Positions 37,418 to 46,326 of a DNA stretch of 46,327 nucleotides are shown here, piece by piece. The notes under the pieces are model-generated. The model did no database searches. It saw only the letters and a program-made list of their open reading frames with translations, and was not told where the DNA came from. This DNA comes from Candidatus Pacearchaeota archaeon (GTDB lineage: Archaea > Nanobdellota > Nanobdellia > Pacearchaeales > GW2011-AR1). How positions within the stretch are numbered: the first letter of the stretch is position 1; every line of letters begins with the position of its first letter. The translations under genes were made by a program, and so were the position numbers. The stretch is from positions 1 to 46,327 of the forward strand of contig JAGVXD010000004.1 of the NCBI GenBank assembly GCA_018303945.1, written 5' to 3'.

Positions 37418-38743
37418 GTGAGAGGTATGTTAGATAAAATTAAATTAGCTCTAAATAGTATTGATAAATTAAGCTATGTCCGACCCATTAAAGTAATAAG
37501 TCATTATGATGCGGATGGTATAACCTCGGCAGCAATATTCTCCCGTGCACTTCAGCGTTGGAATAAAAAATTTTCTCTGCAAATAGTGAAGGGTTTAGAT
37601 GAAGAATTTATAAAATCTCTGCCTGAAGAAGGCCCAATTGTATTTCTGGATCTTGCTTCAGGTAGCCTGCAGTATTTAGAAAATAAAAAAACAGAAATTT
37701 TCATATTTGACCATCACGAAATAACTCAAAAAATACCTTCAAATGTAACAATGATAAATCCTCTTCTTGAAAACGCAGAGCCAATATCTGGGGCGGGAGT
37801 AGCATACTTAGCAGCAAAATGCATATCGGAACATAATAAGGATTTGGCGCATTTGGCTATAATAGGAATGGTTGGAGACATGATGGACAAAAACTTAGGC
37901 AGAGCTTATGATGAAATAATAAAAGATGCAGAAGCAATAGTCAAACGCGGGCTTAAAATATATCCTTCAACCCGCTCCCTTGACAAAGCCCTTGAGTATT
38001 CCTCAAACCCATATATTCCCGGAGTGACTGGCTCATATAGGGGAGTTCTTGAAGTGCTTAGTGATGCAAGAATTCCAAAAATTAATGGCAAGTTTAAGTC
38101 ACTCTCGGAACTTACTGAAGAAGAAATGCGTAGCCTTATAACAGCTATAATGTTAAAAACAACTGGAGAAGATTTGTCTGACAAATTAATAGGCAATCTA
38201 TTTCTTGTAAAACTATTCAATAAGCTAGAAGATGCCAGGGAAATATCTGCCTTGATAAATGCATGCAGCCGAATGGACCACCCAAGTGTCGCTCTTGGTT
38301 TTTGCCTTGGAGACAGCTCTCTTAAAGAAGAAGCAGCAAAAATATACATAGATTATAAGCAAAGCTTGGTAAGTGCTTTAAAATACGTTTCTGAAACTGA
38401 TAAAATATCGGGGAAAAATTACACTATAATTAATGGAAGAAATAATATCAAAGACACGATTATAGGGACTGTGGCTTCAATTATCTCCAACTCACCAACT
38501 TATTCAGAAGGTATGATTATAGTGGCTCTGGCATACAATGAGAATAAAATAAAAGTATCTGCAAGAATTGCTGGAAGAGAGGGAAGAAACGTTCGGGAGA
38601 TTCTAACGCAGGCAATTGCGCCACTGGGAGGAGAAGTTGGAGGACACCCAAATGCAGCAGGATGCCTTATCTCAAAAGATCACGAAGATAAATTTATTGA
38701 AGAACTTAAAAAAGTTCTAGAGATTGAAGTAGTAAAAGTTTAA
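37418..38743 (+). CDS. DHH-family ssDNA exonuclease, archaeal RecJ-like (GAN/RecJ)
   Basis: ISHYDADGITSAAIFSRAL, FIFDHHEITQ, GGEVGGHPNAAGCLI. Confidence 0.88.
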   Translation: MRGMLDKIKLALNSIDKLSYVRPIKVISHYDADGITSAAIFSRALQRWNKKFSLQIVKGLDEEFIKSLPEEGPIVFLDLASGSLQYLENKKTEIFIFDHHEITQKIPSNVTMINPLLENAEPISGAGVAYLAAKCISEHNKDLAHLAIIGMVGDMMDKNLGRAYDEIIKDAEAIVKRGLKIYPSTRSLDKALEYSSNPYIPGVTGSYRGVLEVLSDARIPKINGKFKSLSELTEEEMRSLITAIMLKTTGEDLSDKLIGNLFLVKLFNKLEDAREISALINACSRMDHPSVALGFCLGDSSLKEEAAKIYIDYKQSLVSALKYVSETDKISGKNYTIINGRNNIKDTIIGTVASIISNSPTYSEGMIIVALAYNENKIKVSARIAGREGRNVREILTQAIAPLGGEVGGHPNAAGCLISKDHEDKFIEELKKVLEIEVVKV

Positions 38744-38767
38744 AAGAGGATGCATTCTAACTAAAAC

Positions 38768-38935
38768 ATGAGAAAAAAGCAATTTCTGCAAGTCTCCTGC
38801 CCAAGATGTAGAAATAGGCAGATTATATTTAGCAATGCATCTTATGAAGTGAAATGTTTCAAATGCAATTATCTTCTTAGCAAAAGTACTGGTGGACGAG
38901 CTAAAGTAAGAGCACCGGTAAGAGGAGTCCTATGA
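38768..38935 (+). CDS. rps27e: 30S ribosomal protein S27e
   Basis: MRKKQFLQVSCPRCRNRQIIFSNASYEVKCFKCNYLLSKSTGGRAKVRAPVRGVL; zinc ribbon. Confidence 0.9.
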   Translation: MRKKQFLQVSCPRCRNRQIIFSNASYEVKCFKCNYLLSKSTGGRAKVRAPVRGVL

Positions 38936-39633
38936 GCTTTAAAGAAGATGAAATAGTAATGTGCATGGTCAAAAGGATAGAGGGTACGATAATATTTGTA
39001 AATATAGATGGTGATGGAGAGGGTACGATTGCTATGTCAGAAATTGCAGCCGGACGCATTAGAAATCTTCGTGAATACGTTTTTCCGAATAAAAGGATTG
39101 TCTGTAAAGTATTAAGTGTGGACAAAGATGGTCACCAGCATCTATCATTAAGAAGAGTTACCGGAAAAGAAAGAGAAGAAATGCAGGAGAGATATAAAAA
39201 AGAAAAGACTCTCGCAAGTATACTAAAGACCGTGTCTAAAAGTCCTCAGGAATCTATTAAACTGATAAGGGAGAAATATGAATTATGGGAGTTTTTTGAC
39301 AACTTAAGGCAAAATCCTTCTATTGCTGAAAAATTCTTCGATAAAAAAGAGGCTAAGAAATTAGTAGAGCTGTTGGAAGAAAAAGAAGAAAGGGAGAAAA
39401 AAGTGAAAAAAATATGCATACTTAAGACAAATTCTGATTCTGGTCTGCTTGATATAAAAGAAATACTTAATGTCCCTGACGTAAATATAAGTTATCTTGG
39501 TTCCTCAAAATTCTCTCTTGCTGCAAAGGGTTCTGACTTTAAGAATGCAGAACACAAAGTTGAAGCGGCTCTTGCTTTAATAGAAAAAAAGGCTAAAGAA
39601 AAAAAAGCTCACTTTGAGGTAAAAGAGAAATGA
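38932..39633 (+). CDS. eif2a: Translation initiation factor aIF2 subunit alpha
   Basis: S1-domain EDEIVMCMVKRIEGTIIFVNIDGDGEGTIAMSEIAAGRIRNLREYV; overlaps S27e. Confidence 0.9.
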   Translation: MSFKEDEIVMCMVKRIEGTIIFVNIDGDGEGTIAMSEIAAGRIRNLREYVFPNKRIVCKVLSVDKDGHQHLSLRRVTGKEREEMQERYKKEKTLASILKTVSKSPQESIKLIREKYELWEFFDNLRQNPSIAEKFFDKKEAKKLVELLEEKEEREKKVKKICILKTNSDSGLLDIKEILNVPDVNISYLGSSKFSLAAKGSDFKNAEHKVEAALALIEKKAKEKKAHFEVKEK

Positions 39634-40040
39634 GAATATTCATCTGTTGCAGCAAATATATTTACGACAGAATTCATCCAATAAAAGAAAAACTAGAATC
39701 TAAAGGACATTTAATTACACTTCCAAACAGTTATGAAGAGCCAATGGCAGAAGAAAGAATCAAGGCAGGAGGGAAAGAAGAACATGAAAATTGGAAAGCA
39801 AATATGATTAGATTGCAAAAAGAAAAGATATCTGTAAATGATGCCATATTGGTTCTAAATATGGAGAAAAAAGGTATAAAAAATTATATAGGTGGAGCAA
39901 CTTTTCTTGAGATGTCAAAAGCATGGGAGCTTGGAAAGAAAATATTTCTCTTTAATGACATACCTGAAAACATTATGCAGGATGAAATATGTGCTTTTAA
40001 GCCGATAATTATAAATCAGAATTTGGATAATATAAAATGA
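39630..40040 (+). CDS. Nucleoside 2-deoxyribosyltransferase-like small protein
   Basis: MRIFICCSKYIYDRIHPIKEKLESKGH ... NDAILVLNMEKKGIKNYIGGATFLEMSKAWELGKKIFL. Confidence 0.6.
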   Translation: MRIFICCSKYIYDRIHPIKEKLESKGHLITLPNSYEEPMAEERIKAGGKEEHENWKANMIRLQKEKISVNDAILVLNMEKKGIKNYIGGATFLEMSKAWELGKKIFLFNDIPENIMQDEICAFKPIIINQNLDNIK

Positions 40041-40171
40041 AATTAAAAGTGTGCATGAATCATAAAAATTATATCTACACCTTAAATCTTTTCTGTCCGG
40101 AATGTAAAAATCCAACGAAAGAAGCGCATTACAAATTCATAAAAATTCGTGATGCTCCTAAATCTGGGTAA
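40037..40171 (+). CDS. nop10: H/ACA RNP component Nop10
   Basis: MKLKVCMNHKNYIYTLNLFCPECKNPTKEAHYKFIKIRDAPKSG; size and Cys/Pro pattern, operon context after aIF2-alpha. Confidence 0.7.
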   Translation: MKLKVCMNHKNYIYTLNLFCPECKNPTKEAHYKFIKIRDAPKSG

Positions 40172-40175
40172 TCGC

Positions 40176-40775
40176 TTACAATCTCTTCTGGGCAATCTCC
40201 TTCTTGACAATCTCCATGTCTTTATCCCATTCTTCAATTAGTTTTCTGTTGTAAATTATAGCTGCGGGATGAAAAAGAGGAATTAATTTAAATTTCATCC
40301 CGTCAAACTCGAGCTCTCTAACTTTTCCACGCACTTGCGTAATTCCGGGCTGCTTATCCATGTTTTCAGGATTTAATCCTGCAAGAAAGAACTTTGTGGC
40401 ATAATTCCCAAGAGAGCAGACAACTCTGGGTCTTATAATCTTAATCTGCTCTATAAGCCATGGTGTATGCACCTTTATCTCCTCTGTGCTGGGATTTCTG
40501 TTCTGCGGGGGCCTGTATTTCAATATGTTTGCTATATAAACATCATCAAGTGAGAGTCCTACCTTATGCAATAACTTATCTAAATTTTTTCCAGCCGTAC
40601 CAACAAAAGGCATTCCCTGAATATCTTCATTATGTCCGGGTGCCTCTCCAATAAAGACAATTTCCACGTCTGCTTTTCCCTTCCCAAAAACTAAGTTCGT
40701 CGCGCCTTCCTTCAAAGGCATATCTGCCTTTCGGCATTCTTCCTCTAGCTCTTTTAACATCTCACTTTTTCCCAT
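40176..40775 (-). CDS. Uracil-DNA glycosylase, family 4-like
   Basis: IVFIGEAPGHNEDIQGMPFVGTAGKNLDKLL, YIANILKYRPPQNRNP, PLFHPAAIIYNRKL. Confidence 0.92.
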   Translation of the reverse strand: MGKSEMLKELEEECRKADMPLKEGATNLVFGKGKADVEIVFIGEAPGHNEDIQGMPFVGTAGKNLDKLLHKVGLSLDDVYIANILKYRPPQNRNPSTEEIKVHTPWLIEQIKIIRPRVVCSLGNYATKFFLAGLNPENMDKQPGITQVRGKVRELEFDGMKFKLIPLFHPAAIIYNRKLIEEWDKDMEIVKKEIAQKRL

Positions 40776-40900
40776 TATTAAAGCAAATATAAATGATTAA
40801 TATAATTATCTCTTTCTTGAACTATAAAGTAAAAGACACCTATTCAAAGCTTATTTTATCCCAAATTGCATCAATTACGGATAATTGCATTGCTTAGATA

Positions 40901-40992
40901 TGGATAACTGCGTTAATCAAGTAACATGCTCTGGCAGTTATCCAGACAGAAAACTGCATGCAAATTGCAACCTAATCAATGCAGTTTTCTGT
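40901..40992. repeat. Two adjacent perfect hairpins (11-bp stem 40901-40944; 14-bp stem 40946-40992)
   Basis: TGGATAACTGC/GCAGTTATCCA and ACAGAAAACTGCAT/ATGCAGTTTTCTGT. Confidence 0.95.
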
Positions 40993-41135
40993 AACAAAGA
41001 GGGGTAGTTATTCATATCTCTCTTTACTTGCTCTCTTAATCTATAAGTATTTACCTATTTTATGTAAGCTTACTATTCTTGACAACTTTCGAATAAAGTT
41101 TTAAAATAAACCTATTTAATTTTTTACGCGCCGGC

Positions 41136-41417
41136 TTAGGCACTTAAAATAAAACCGTATACCAAAAGAACATAACCCTTCCAGTCGATGCCATTGATAT
41201 AGAAGTCTGCATCAAGCCTGACGTCTCCAATGAGCTCGCCCGTGACCAACGCAGAAAGGCTTTGAACTTGCTTATCAGTAGTATTCTTAACTATACAAGA
41301 ATATGGTTTAAGTTTAAATGCTTTAGCAATAGCATCTAATTTCTCTGAGCCTTCAACACCATAATTAGCAATAAAAGCGCCATCATGCGATAATGTTCCT
41401 TTTTCATGATGTTCCAC
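41136..41417 (-). CDS. Small hypothetical protein with palindromic repeat at its 5' end
   Basis: ORF; reading frame remains open upstream through the repeat, with no ATG there. Confidence 0.4.
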   Translation of the reverse strand: MEHHEKGTLSHDGAFIANYGVEGSEKLDAIAKAFKLKPYSCIVKNTTDKQVQSLSALVTGELIGDVRLDADFYINGIDWKGYVLLVYGFILSA

Positions 41418-41455
41418 GCACTTTAGTGCGTGGTTTGTCAGACACTTGACATCAA
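41410..41455. repeat. Second copy of palindromic repeat found at 4685-4731
   Basis: About 44 of 47 positions identical (one 1-nt gap, two loop mismatches); stem CCACGCACT/AGTGCGTGG. Confidence 0.95.
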
Positions 41456-41538
41456 GAACTTGTGTGAAATCAAAGACATAAGCAAGCAGAAGATTAAAGT
41501 TTATTAATCTAAGTTATCTTGCTAAAGTATATCTCAAA

Positions 41539-42156
41539 ATGACGCATAAATATACAAAAATAATAATTTTAATTATACTAATTATTACAACTCTTGTTTT
41601 TCTTCCAAAGATTTCTTCGTTATATGAAAATGCAGAGTCTATAATTCAATCGCCCTACGGAGTTATAATCTACATGATTATGATGATAATTGCAATATTG
41701 ATTGCACCCATACCCGCCTCCCCCTTAGCAATCCTAGCAGGAATAACTTTTGGTCCATGGAAGGGAATGTTTTACACACTTATAAGCGCTACAATAGGGG
41801 CAGTTCTTGCTTTTCTAGTGGCAAGATTTTTCTTTAAAGATATTATAGGAAAAAAGCTCGAGAACAATTCTTTTTATAATAAAATAAAAGGAAAGGACAA
41901 TAAAAATATACTTTATATAATTTTTATAACAAGAATTATGCCCCAAGTATCTTTTGACCTAGTTAGTTATGCAGCAGGTTTAACTAGAATTAATGTTGTC
42001 GCGTTCGCTATTGTAACTTTCATTGGAATGATTCCGATAGTATTCCTGATGTCATTTTTTGGTTATTTGATAGAACCGTTTATTTCTTGGTTTCTTGCAG
42101 CCTTGCTTATTGTTCTTCTAATCTATATTTTATACCTTCTTAGAAGAAATAGATAG
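41539..42156 (+). CDS. VTT/DedA-like (TVP38/TMEM64) membrane protein
   Basis: PIPASPLAILAGITFGPWKGMFYTLISATIGAVLAFLVARFF; F/G-rich membrane pattern. Confidence 0.88.
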   Translation: MTHKYTKIIILIILIITTLVFLPKISSLYENAESIIQSPYGVIIYMIMMIIAILIAPIPASPLAILAGITFGPWKGMFYTLISATIGAVLAFLVARFFFKDIIGKKLENNSFYNKIKGKDNKNILYIIFITRIMPQVSFDLVSYAAGLTRINVVAFAIVTFIGMIPIVFLMSFFGYLIEPFISWFLAALLIVLLIYILYLLRRNR

Positions 42157-42197
42157 CTATATCTATAACAAAGTTTTACTGTCAACAAATAAAATTA

Positions 42198-42887
42198 TCA
42201 CACTCCGGCTTCAATTATATAAAAAATCCCAGAAAATTTTCTTTCACAACTTGCAATTTTAAATCCTGCTTTCCCTACCAGCTCTTCAGGATTTCTCATC
42301 AAATGGCATCCAATAAGACTATACTGCTTGCTTTCTCTTCTCGCCTGCAATCTTCTGACAAATTTGCTGTTGCTTGCTCCATGTTCCAATAATAAAATTC
42401 TCCCACTTTTCCTGCAAACTCTTTTCATTTCCTTTAATGCCTTAATGGGATCAGGATAAGTGCAAAGCCCAAGTGTATCGATGACATAATCAAACTCTCC
42501 ATTCTTAAAAGGCAGATTTTCTGCATCACCTTTTATCAGATTCAATTTCTTTCCTAACTTCTCCGCTTTTCTTCTTGCAATATTAAGCATTCCCTCGCTT
42601 AAATCAATTCCAGTAAGCGTGCAGTTATAAGGATAGTATTTTATGTTGCTTCCTGTGCCTATTCCTATTTCAAGCACCTTGCCACTTGCCTTGCTTATCA
42701 TCTTCCTTCTTGCTCTTCCAATAAAGAGGTTAAAAAAGATTTCAGAATAATCATACATCTTAGAGAAAGAATCATACTTCTTTCTTATCTCTTCCTTGGA
42801 CAATCTGCTAATTCTCATAAAAGATACTGGAATGTCAAGAATCACCCACTTAAATAAGTAGCGTGTTTGGTTCTTGAGCACACTCAA
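42198..42887 (-). CDS. Class I SAM-dependent methyltransferase
   Basis: VLEIGIGTGSNIKYYP, LTGIDLSEGMLNIARRKAE, GDAENLPFKNGEFDYVIDTLGL. Confidence 0.9.
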   Translation of the reverse strand: MSVLKNQTRYLFKWVILDIPVSFMRISRLSKEEIRKKYDSFSKMYDYSEIFFNLFIGRARRKMISKASGKVLEIGIGTGSNIKYYPYNCTLTGIDLSEGMLNIARRKAEKLGKKLNLIKGDAENLPFKNGEFDYVIDTLGLCTYPDPIKALKEMKRVCRKSGRILLLEHGASNSKFVRRLQARRESKQYSLIGCHLMRNPEELVGKAGFKIASCERKFSGIFYIIEAGV

Positions 42888-42942
42888 GAATTACTTAAAT
42901 TTATGTCAGTTTTCTTGACACTGATAATAGGCATAAAAAGAA

Positions 42943-43072
42943 CGCTCCCGACAGGATTTGAACCTGCGACCCTTGGATTCCTCCTTTAAGGCTCTTGAAG
43001 GAAGTTGAACTTCAAGGAACCATAGTTCCTAAGTAGAAGTCCAATGCTCTATCCAGGCTGAGCTACGGGAGC
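42943..43072 (-). tRNA. tRNA-Arg (anticodon TCT) with intron of about 55 nt at the 37/38 position
   Basis: Acceptor GCTCCCG/CGGGAGC, anticodon arm TTGGA-CTTCTA(intron)A-TCCAA, T-arm GCAGGTTCAAATCCTGT. Confidence 0.9.
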
Positions 43073-43130
43073 ATAAGTTAATTTCCCAAAAGTAGTATTT
43101 AAATCTCGCTGTTATGGAAAATCAGGTATT

Positions 43131-43736
43131 TTATCTGCTTAAGTCTCTAAGCTGAATAAACCTTGAGTCTATGCCTGCGGCTAAAGTATGCATTGAACGC
43201 TTTCTTAGTCTGGCTATAGTGACGTAGCTAATTATGAATATAGCCATTAAAACCAAACCTGCGTATAAGATTGGGGTTCTGGGAGAACTGCCAATGGCTC
43301 TCCCGCTTATAATATTAATTTTATTCTTGCTTATAGGCAAGCTAATTTGCTCTATTTCCCCTCCGCTTATTGTCTCAACAATTACTGAAGAGCCCTCATC
43401 CAAACTTGGTGTGTAGAGTTTGCTTATATATGGACTCTCGCTTCCACTCAATATCTCCTGACTTCCATGATACTTTCCGCCCCTGCCGTTATCAACTGAA
43501 TAACTTACAGATATATGATTTGGAAATTCAGAAGAACCTCTTGAATAAAGATAGATATATGTAAATTCTTTCTCGGCAAAAGCTTCCGCCTCAATGTTGC
43601 TATTAGTAAGGACTTGCTCCCCAGACATTATAGCTCTTCCTGTTAATGTGCCAAAACTTGCAACTTGAATAGTAGCTAGAACTAAGCTTAATAATATCAA
43701 AGTTGCAAAGAAAATTTTAACCTCTCTTCTCGCCAT
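43131..43736 (-). CDS. Hypothetical membrane protein with N-terminal signal and C-terminal TM
   Basis: Hydrophobic N-terminus, LTGRA motif, C-terminal TM plus basic tail. Confidence 0.65.
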   Translation of the reverse strand: MARREVKIFFATLILLSLVLATIQVASFGTLTGRAIMSGEQVLTNSNIEAEAFAEKEFTYIYLYSRGSSEFPNHISVSYSVDNGRGGKYHGSQEILSGSESPYISKLYTPSLDEGSSVIVETISGGEIEQISLPISKNKINIISGRAIGSSPRTPILYAGLVLMAIFIISYVTIARLRKRSMHTLAAGIDSRFIQLRDLSR

Positions 43737-43813
43737 GTTTATCCAACGTAAAAGCTTTTTATAAAACCTTCGACGGCAGTAACTTATATAAAGAGCATTT
43801 TATTATACTTAAA

Positions 43814-44710
43814 ATGGAGCAGGTTAAGATAACATTCCTCGGAACTGCAAATGCTGTGCCAACTGAAAAACGCAATCATACGGCAATCCTGGTGGAAAAA
43901 GCCGATGAACGTATTCTTATAGATTGTGGAGAAGGAACTCAACGCCAGTTCAAGTTTTCCGGAAACAACCCTGTAAAACTAACACGCCTTTTAATAACTC
44001 ATTGGCATGGAGACCATGTTCTGGGAATCCCGGGATTGTTTCAGACTTTAGCAATGTCTGGATATAATAAAACTCTTCGAATCCACGGCCCTCCAAATAC
44101 TGCGCATAATATACAGCTTATGGAGAGAATTTTCAAGGATTTTAAGATAATAGCTGAAGTAAAAGAGAACTCTGGAATAGTATTTGAGAACTCTAATTTT
44201 AAAATTGAAGCCCTCCCTATGAATCATGGAACTCCCACATATGCATATTCCATAACATATAAAGATAAAAGACGCCTGAAAAAAAGCAAACTGAAAAAAT
44301 ATAATCTGCCCAACTCTCCAATTCTTAAAGAATTGCAGGAAGGTAAAGACATTGTCTGGAATGGGAAAAAAATAAAATCAAAAGATATAAGCTATCTGGA
44401 AAAAGGCAGAAAAGTTGCAGTAATATTAGATACTGCCTTCAATGAAAATGCAGTAAAAATTGCTTTAAACTCCGACATCCTCATTGCAGAAGCTACTTTT
44501 GCAAAAGAAGAAAAGCAGAAAGCAGCGGAATATAAGCATTTAACTGCGTGGGATGCCGCAAAAATAGCCAAGAAAGCTAAAGTAAAAAAATTAATTTTGA
44601 CGCATCTCTCCCAAAGATACGAACATAATCCTTCAATCATAGAAAAAGAAGCCAGAAAGATATTCAAAAATACCAAACTGGTAAAAGACCTTGATGTAAT
44701 ATCACTTTAG
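43814..44710 (+). CDS. rnz: Ribonuclease Z
   Basis: FLGTANAVPTEKRNHTAILVE, THWHGDHVLGIPGLFQTLAMSGY, THLSQRYEHNP. Confidence 0.94.
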   Translation: MEQVKITFLGTANAVPTEKRNHTAILVEKADERILIDCGEGTQRQFKFSGNNPVKLTRLLITHWHGDHVLGIPGLFQTLAMSGYNKTLRIHGPPNTAHNIQLMERIFKDFKIIAEVKENSGIVFENSNFKIEALPMNHGTPTYAYSITYKDKRRLKKSKLKKYNLPNSPILKELQEGKDIVWNGKKIKSKDISYLEKGRKVAVILDTAFNENAVKIALNSDILIAEATFAKEEKQKAAEYKHLTAWDAAKIAKKAKVKKLILTHLSQRYEHNPSIIEKEARKIFKNTKLVKDLDVISL

Positions 44711-45028
44711 AAAACGAATTGCCGAAAGAGATTCTCTTTGCAGTTCATTGCGCTGATTGCAAAGATTGTGCATCTCAACTCCAAATTCCAAATTATTTTT
44801 ACGAAGTGCTGATTGCAAATAGCGAGCTAGATTTATTGCTTCATTATTATAATACACAATAATTCTGGAATCGGGATAAATATGTACTGGTGCCAGAGAG
44901 CTCGGAGTTCTAATAGTAAAATGATGTCCATATCTGGTTACTGCCCCACTATAATCTATGACAACTTCTCTAATATCATTGAGAATATCTAAATATAATT
45001 GACCATCAGCCCTCAACAAACTATCCAT
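44702..45028 (-). CDS. Hypothetical protein
   Basis: 108-aa ORF convergent with rnz. Confidence 0.5.
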   Translation of the reverse strand: MDSLLRADGQLYLDILNDIREVVIDYSGAVTRYGHHFTIRTPSSLAPVHIYPDSRIIVYYNNEAINLARYLQSALRKNNLEFGVEMHNLCNQRNELQRESLSAIRFLK

Positions 45029-45057
45029 TTCTTATTATAAACATCTTATGTATCATC

Positions 45058-45315
45058 TTACTTAAGATTTGTAGAAGCGGGAGAAATAAATATTATTGTA
45101 TCTCCACGTAAGAAAGTAAGCCCTATATTTTTCTTGACATTGCCGTCTGCAACTTCCTTTGCATTGTCCAAAACTATATTTATATGAATATCAAAGGCCA
45201 TCAATGTCCCAACATACTGCTTATCTCCTTTAAGCTGCACTAAAACTTCCTTGCCTTTTGAAGCGTTGAGCAAGTCTAATGGACGCTCAATTTTCTGAAC
45301 CATATCTGCATTCAT
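45058..45315 (-). CDS. Lsm/Sm-like archaeal protein
   Basis: RPLDLLNASKGKEVLVQLKGDKQYVGTLMAFDIHINIVLDNAKEV...GLTFLRGDTIIFISP. Confidence 0.93.
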   Translation of the reverse strand: MNADMVQKIERPLDLLNASKGKEVLVQLKGDKQYVGTLMAFDIHINIVLDNAKEVADGNVKKNIGLTFLRGDTIIFISPASTNLK

Positions 45316-45384
45316 TACCGACCCTATTTAAATGTATCGTCACTCAACACCATATTTCTGTTCGCATACAGCGAATTCTGATAA

Positions 45385-45427
45385 AGAGAACTGCGTACAA
45401 AGTGAGCTACAACCTACGCAGTTCTCT
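45385..45427. repeat. 13-bp-stem hairpin homologous to 40946-40992 (inverted orientation)
   Basis: AGAGAACTGCGTA/TACGCAGTTCTCT; flank match to 40936-40959. Confidence 0.9.
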
Positions 45428-45588
45428 GTCTGGATAACTTCCACTCCGTGAGCTATAAGTAATGTGTACTAAAAATGATACAATCAACAGAATTTACCAT
45501 ATTACTAATTTTTCGCTCTTTTCTCCCGAGAGTTCAACACACCAACGATAAAAGTACATTTTAATTACTATGAAAGACTCATAACATA

Positions 45589-45786
45589 ATGAAATTAGAG
45601 AAAATAATCACGAAAGAAGAATTGAAAAAGCAAAAATATACATATATATGTTTGCTTGCAATAGATTTGCATATTTACACAAGTTCAAAAATAGGATATT
45701 TGCTTGAAAAGATAGATGAATCAAGTTTTAGAATATATCTTGAATATAGTCCTCATGAAAAAGATACAAAAGAAAACAGAAAATAA
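45589..45786 (+). CDS. Small hypothetical protein
   Basis: 65-aa ORF, moderate. Confidence 0.45.
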   Translation: MKLEKIITKEELKKQKYTYICLLAIDLHIYTSSKIGYLLEKIDESSFRIYLEYSPHEKDTKENRK

Positions 45787-45849
45787 TTCATAAAAGCAAG
45801 CTGGCTCTTATTCCAAAAGTTATTTAAAGCATGATTTTTCATTGATAGT

Positions 45850-46212
45850 ATGAATAGGGGAAAGAAAATCACTGGAGGAATTTATCACAAAAAGCGAAAG
45901 CTCCGCCTATATGAAAGACCTAAGCAGCAGCGCGAAGTAATATTGGGAGAAACAAAAAAGAAGGAACTAAAGACTCGCGGTGGAAACATAAAATTAGTTT
46001 TAATAAAAACTGACACGGTAAATGTTCTTGTTGGGAAAAAGACTGAGAAAGCTAAGATTGTCAATGTTGAAGAAACTCCCCAAAATAAATTTCTTGCACG
46101 TCAGAATCGCCTTATGAAGGGAGCAATTATCGAAACTTCATTAGGTAAGGCTCGCATTACTAACCGCCCAAGTCAGGAAGGCTTGGTAAATGCCATTCTT
46201 CTAAAAGATTAA
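45850..46212 (+). CDS. rps8e: 30S ribosomal protein S8e
   Basis: GKKITGGIYHKKRKLRLYERPKQQREVILGETKKKELKTRGGNIKLVLI; GAIIETSLGKARITNRPSQEG. Confidence 0.94.
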   Translation: MNRGKKITGGIYHKKRKLRLYERPKQQREVILGETKKKELKTRGGNIKLVLIKTDTVNVLVGKKTEKAKIVNVEETPQNKFLARQNRLMKGAIIETSLGKARITNRPSQEGLVNAILLKD

Positions 46213-46228
46213 TTCCTCGGGAACAATA

Positions 46229-46326
46229 GTGTAGAAGCAACTGACATATGTCAGTAGCTAACCGAAAAATAGTTTGCTGATGATTTCCTGCAAACTATAT
46301 GAAAAAAGAGGATATCAGAAAAGAAT
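46229..46326. repeat. 98-bp inverted repeat, right copy
   Basis: Exact reverse complement of 1-98. Confidence 0.97.
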
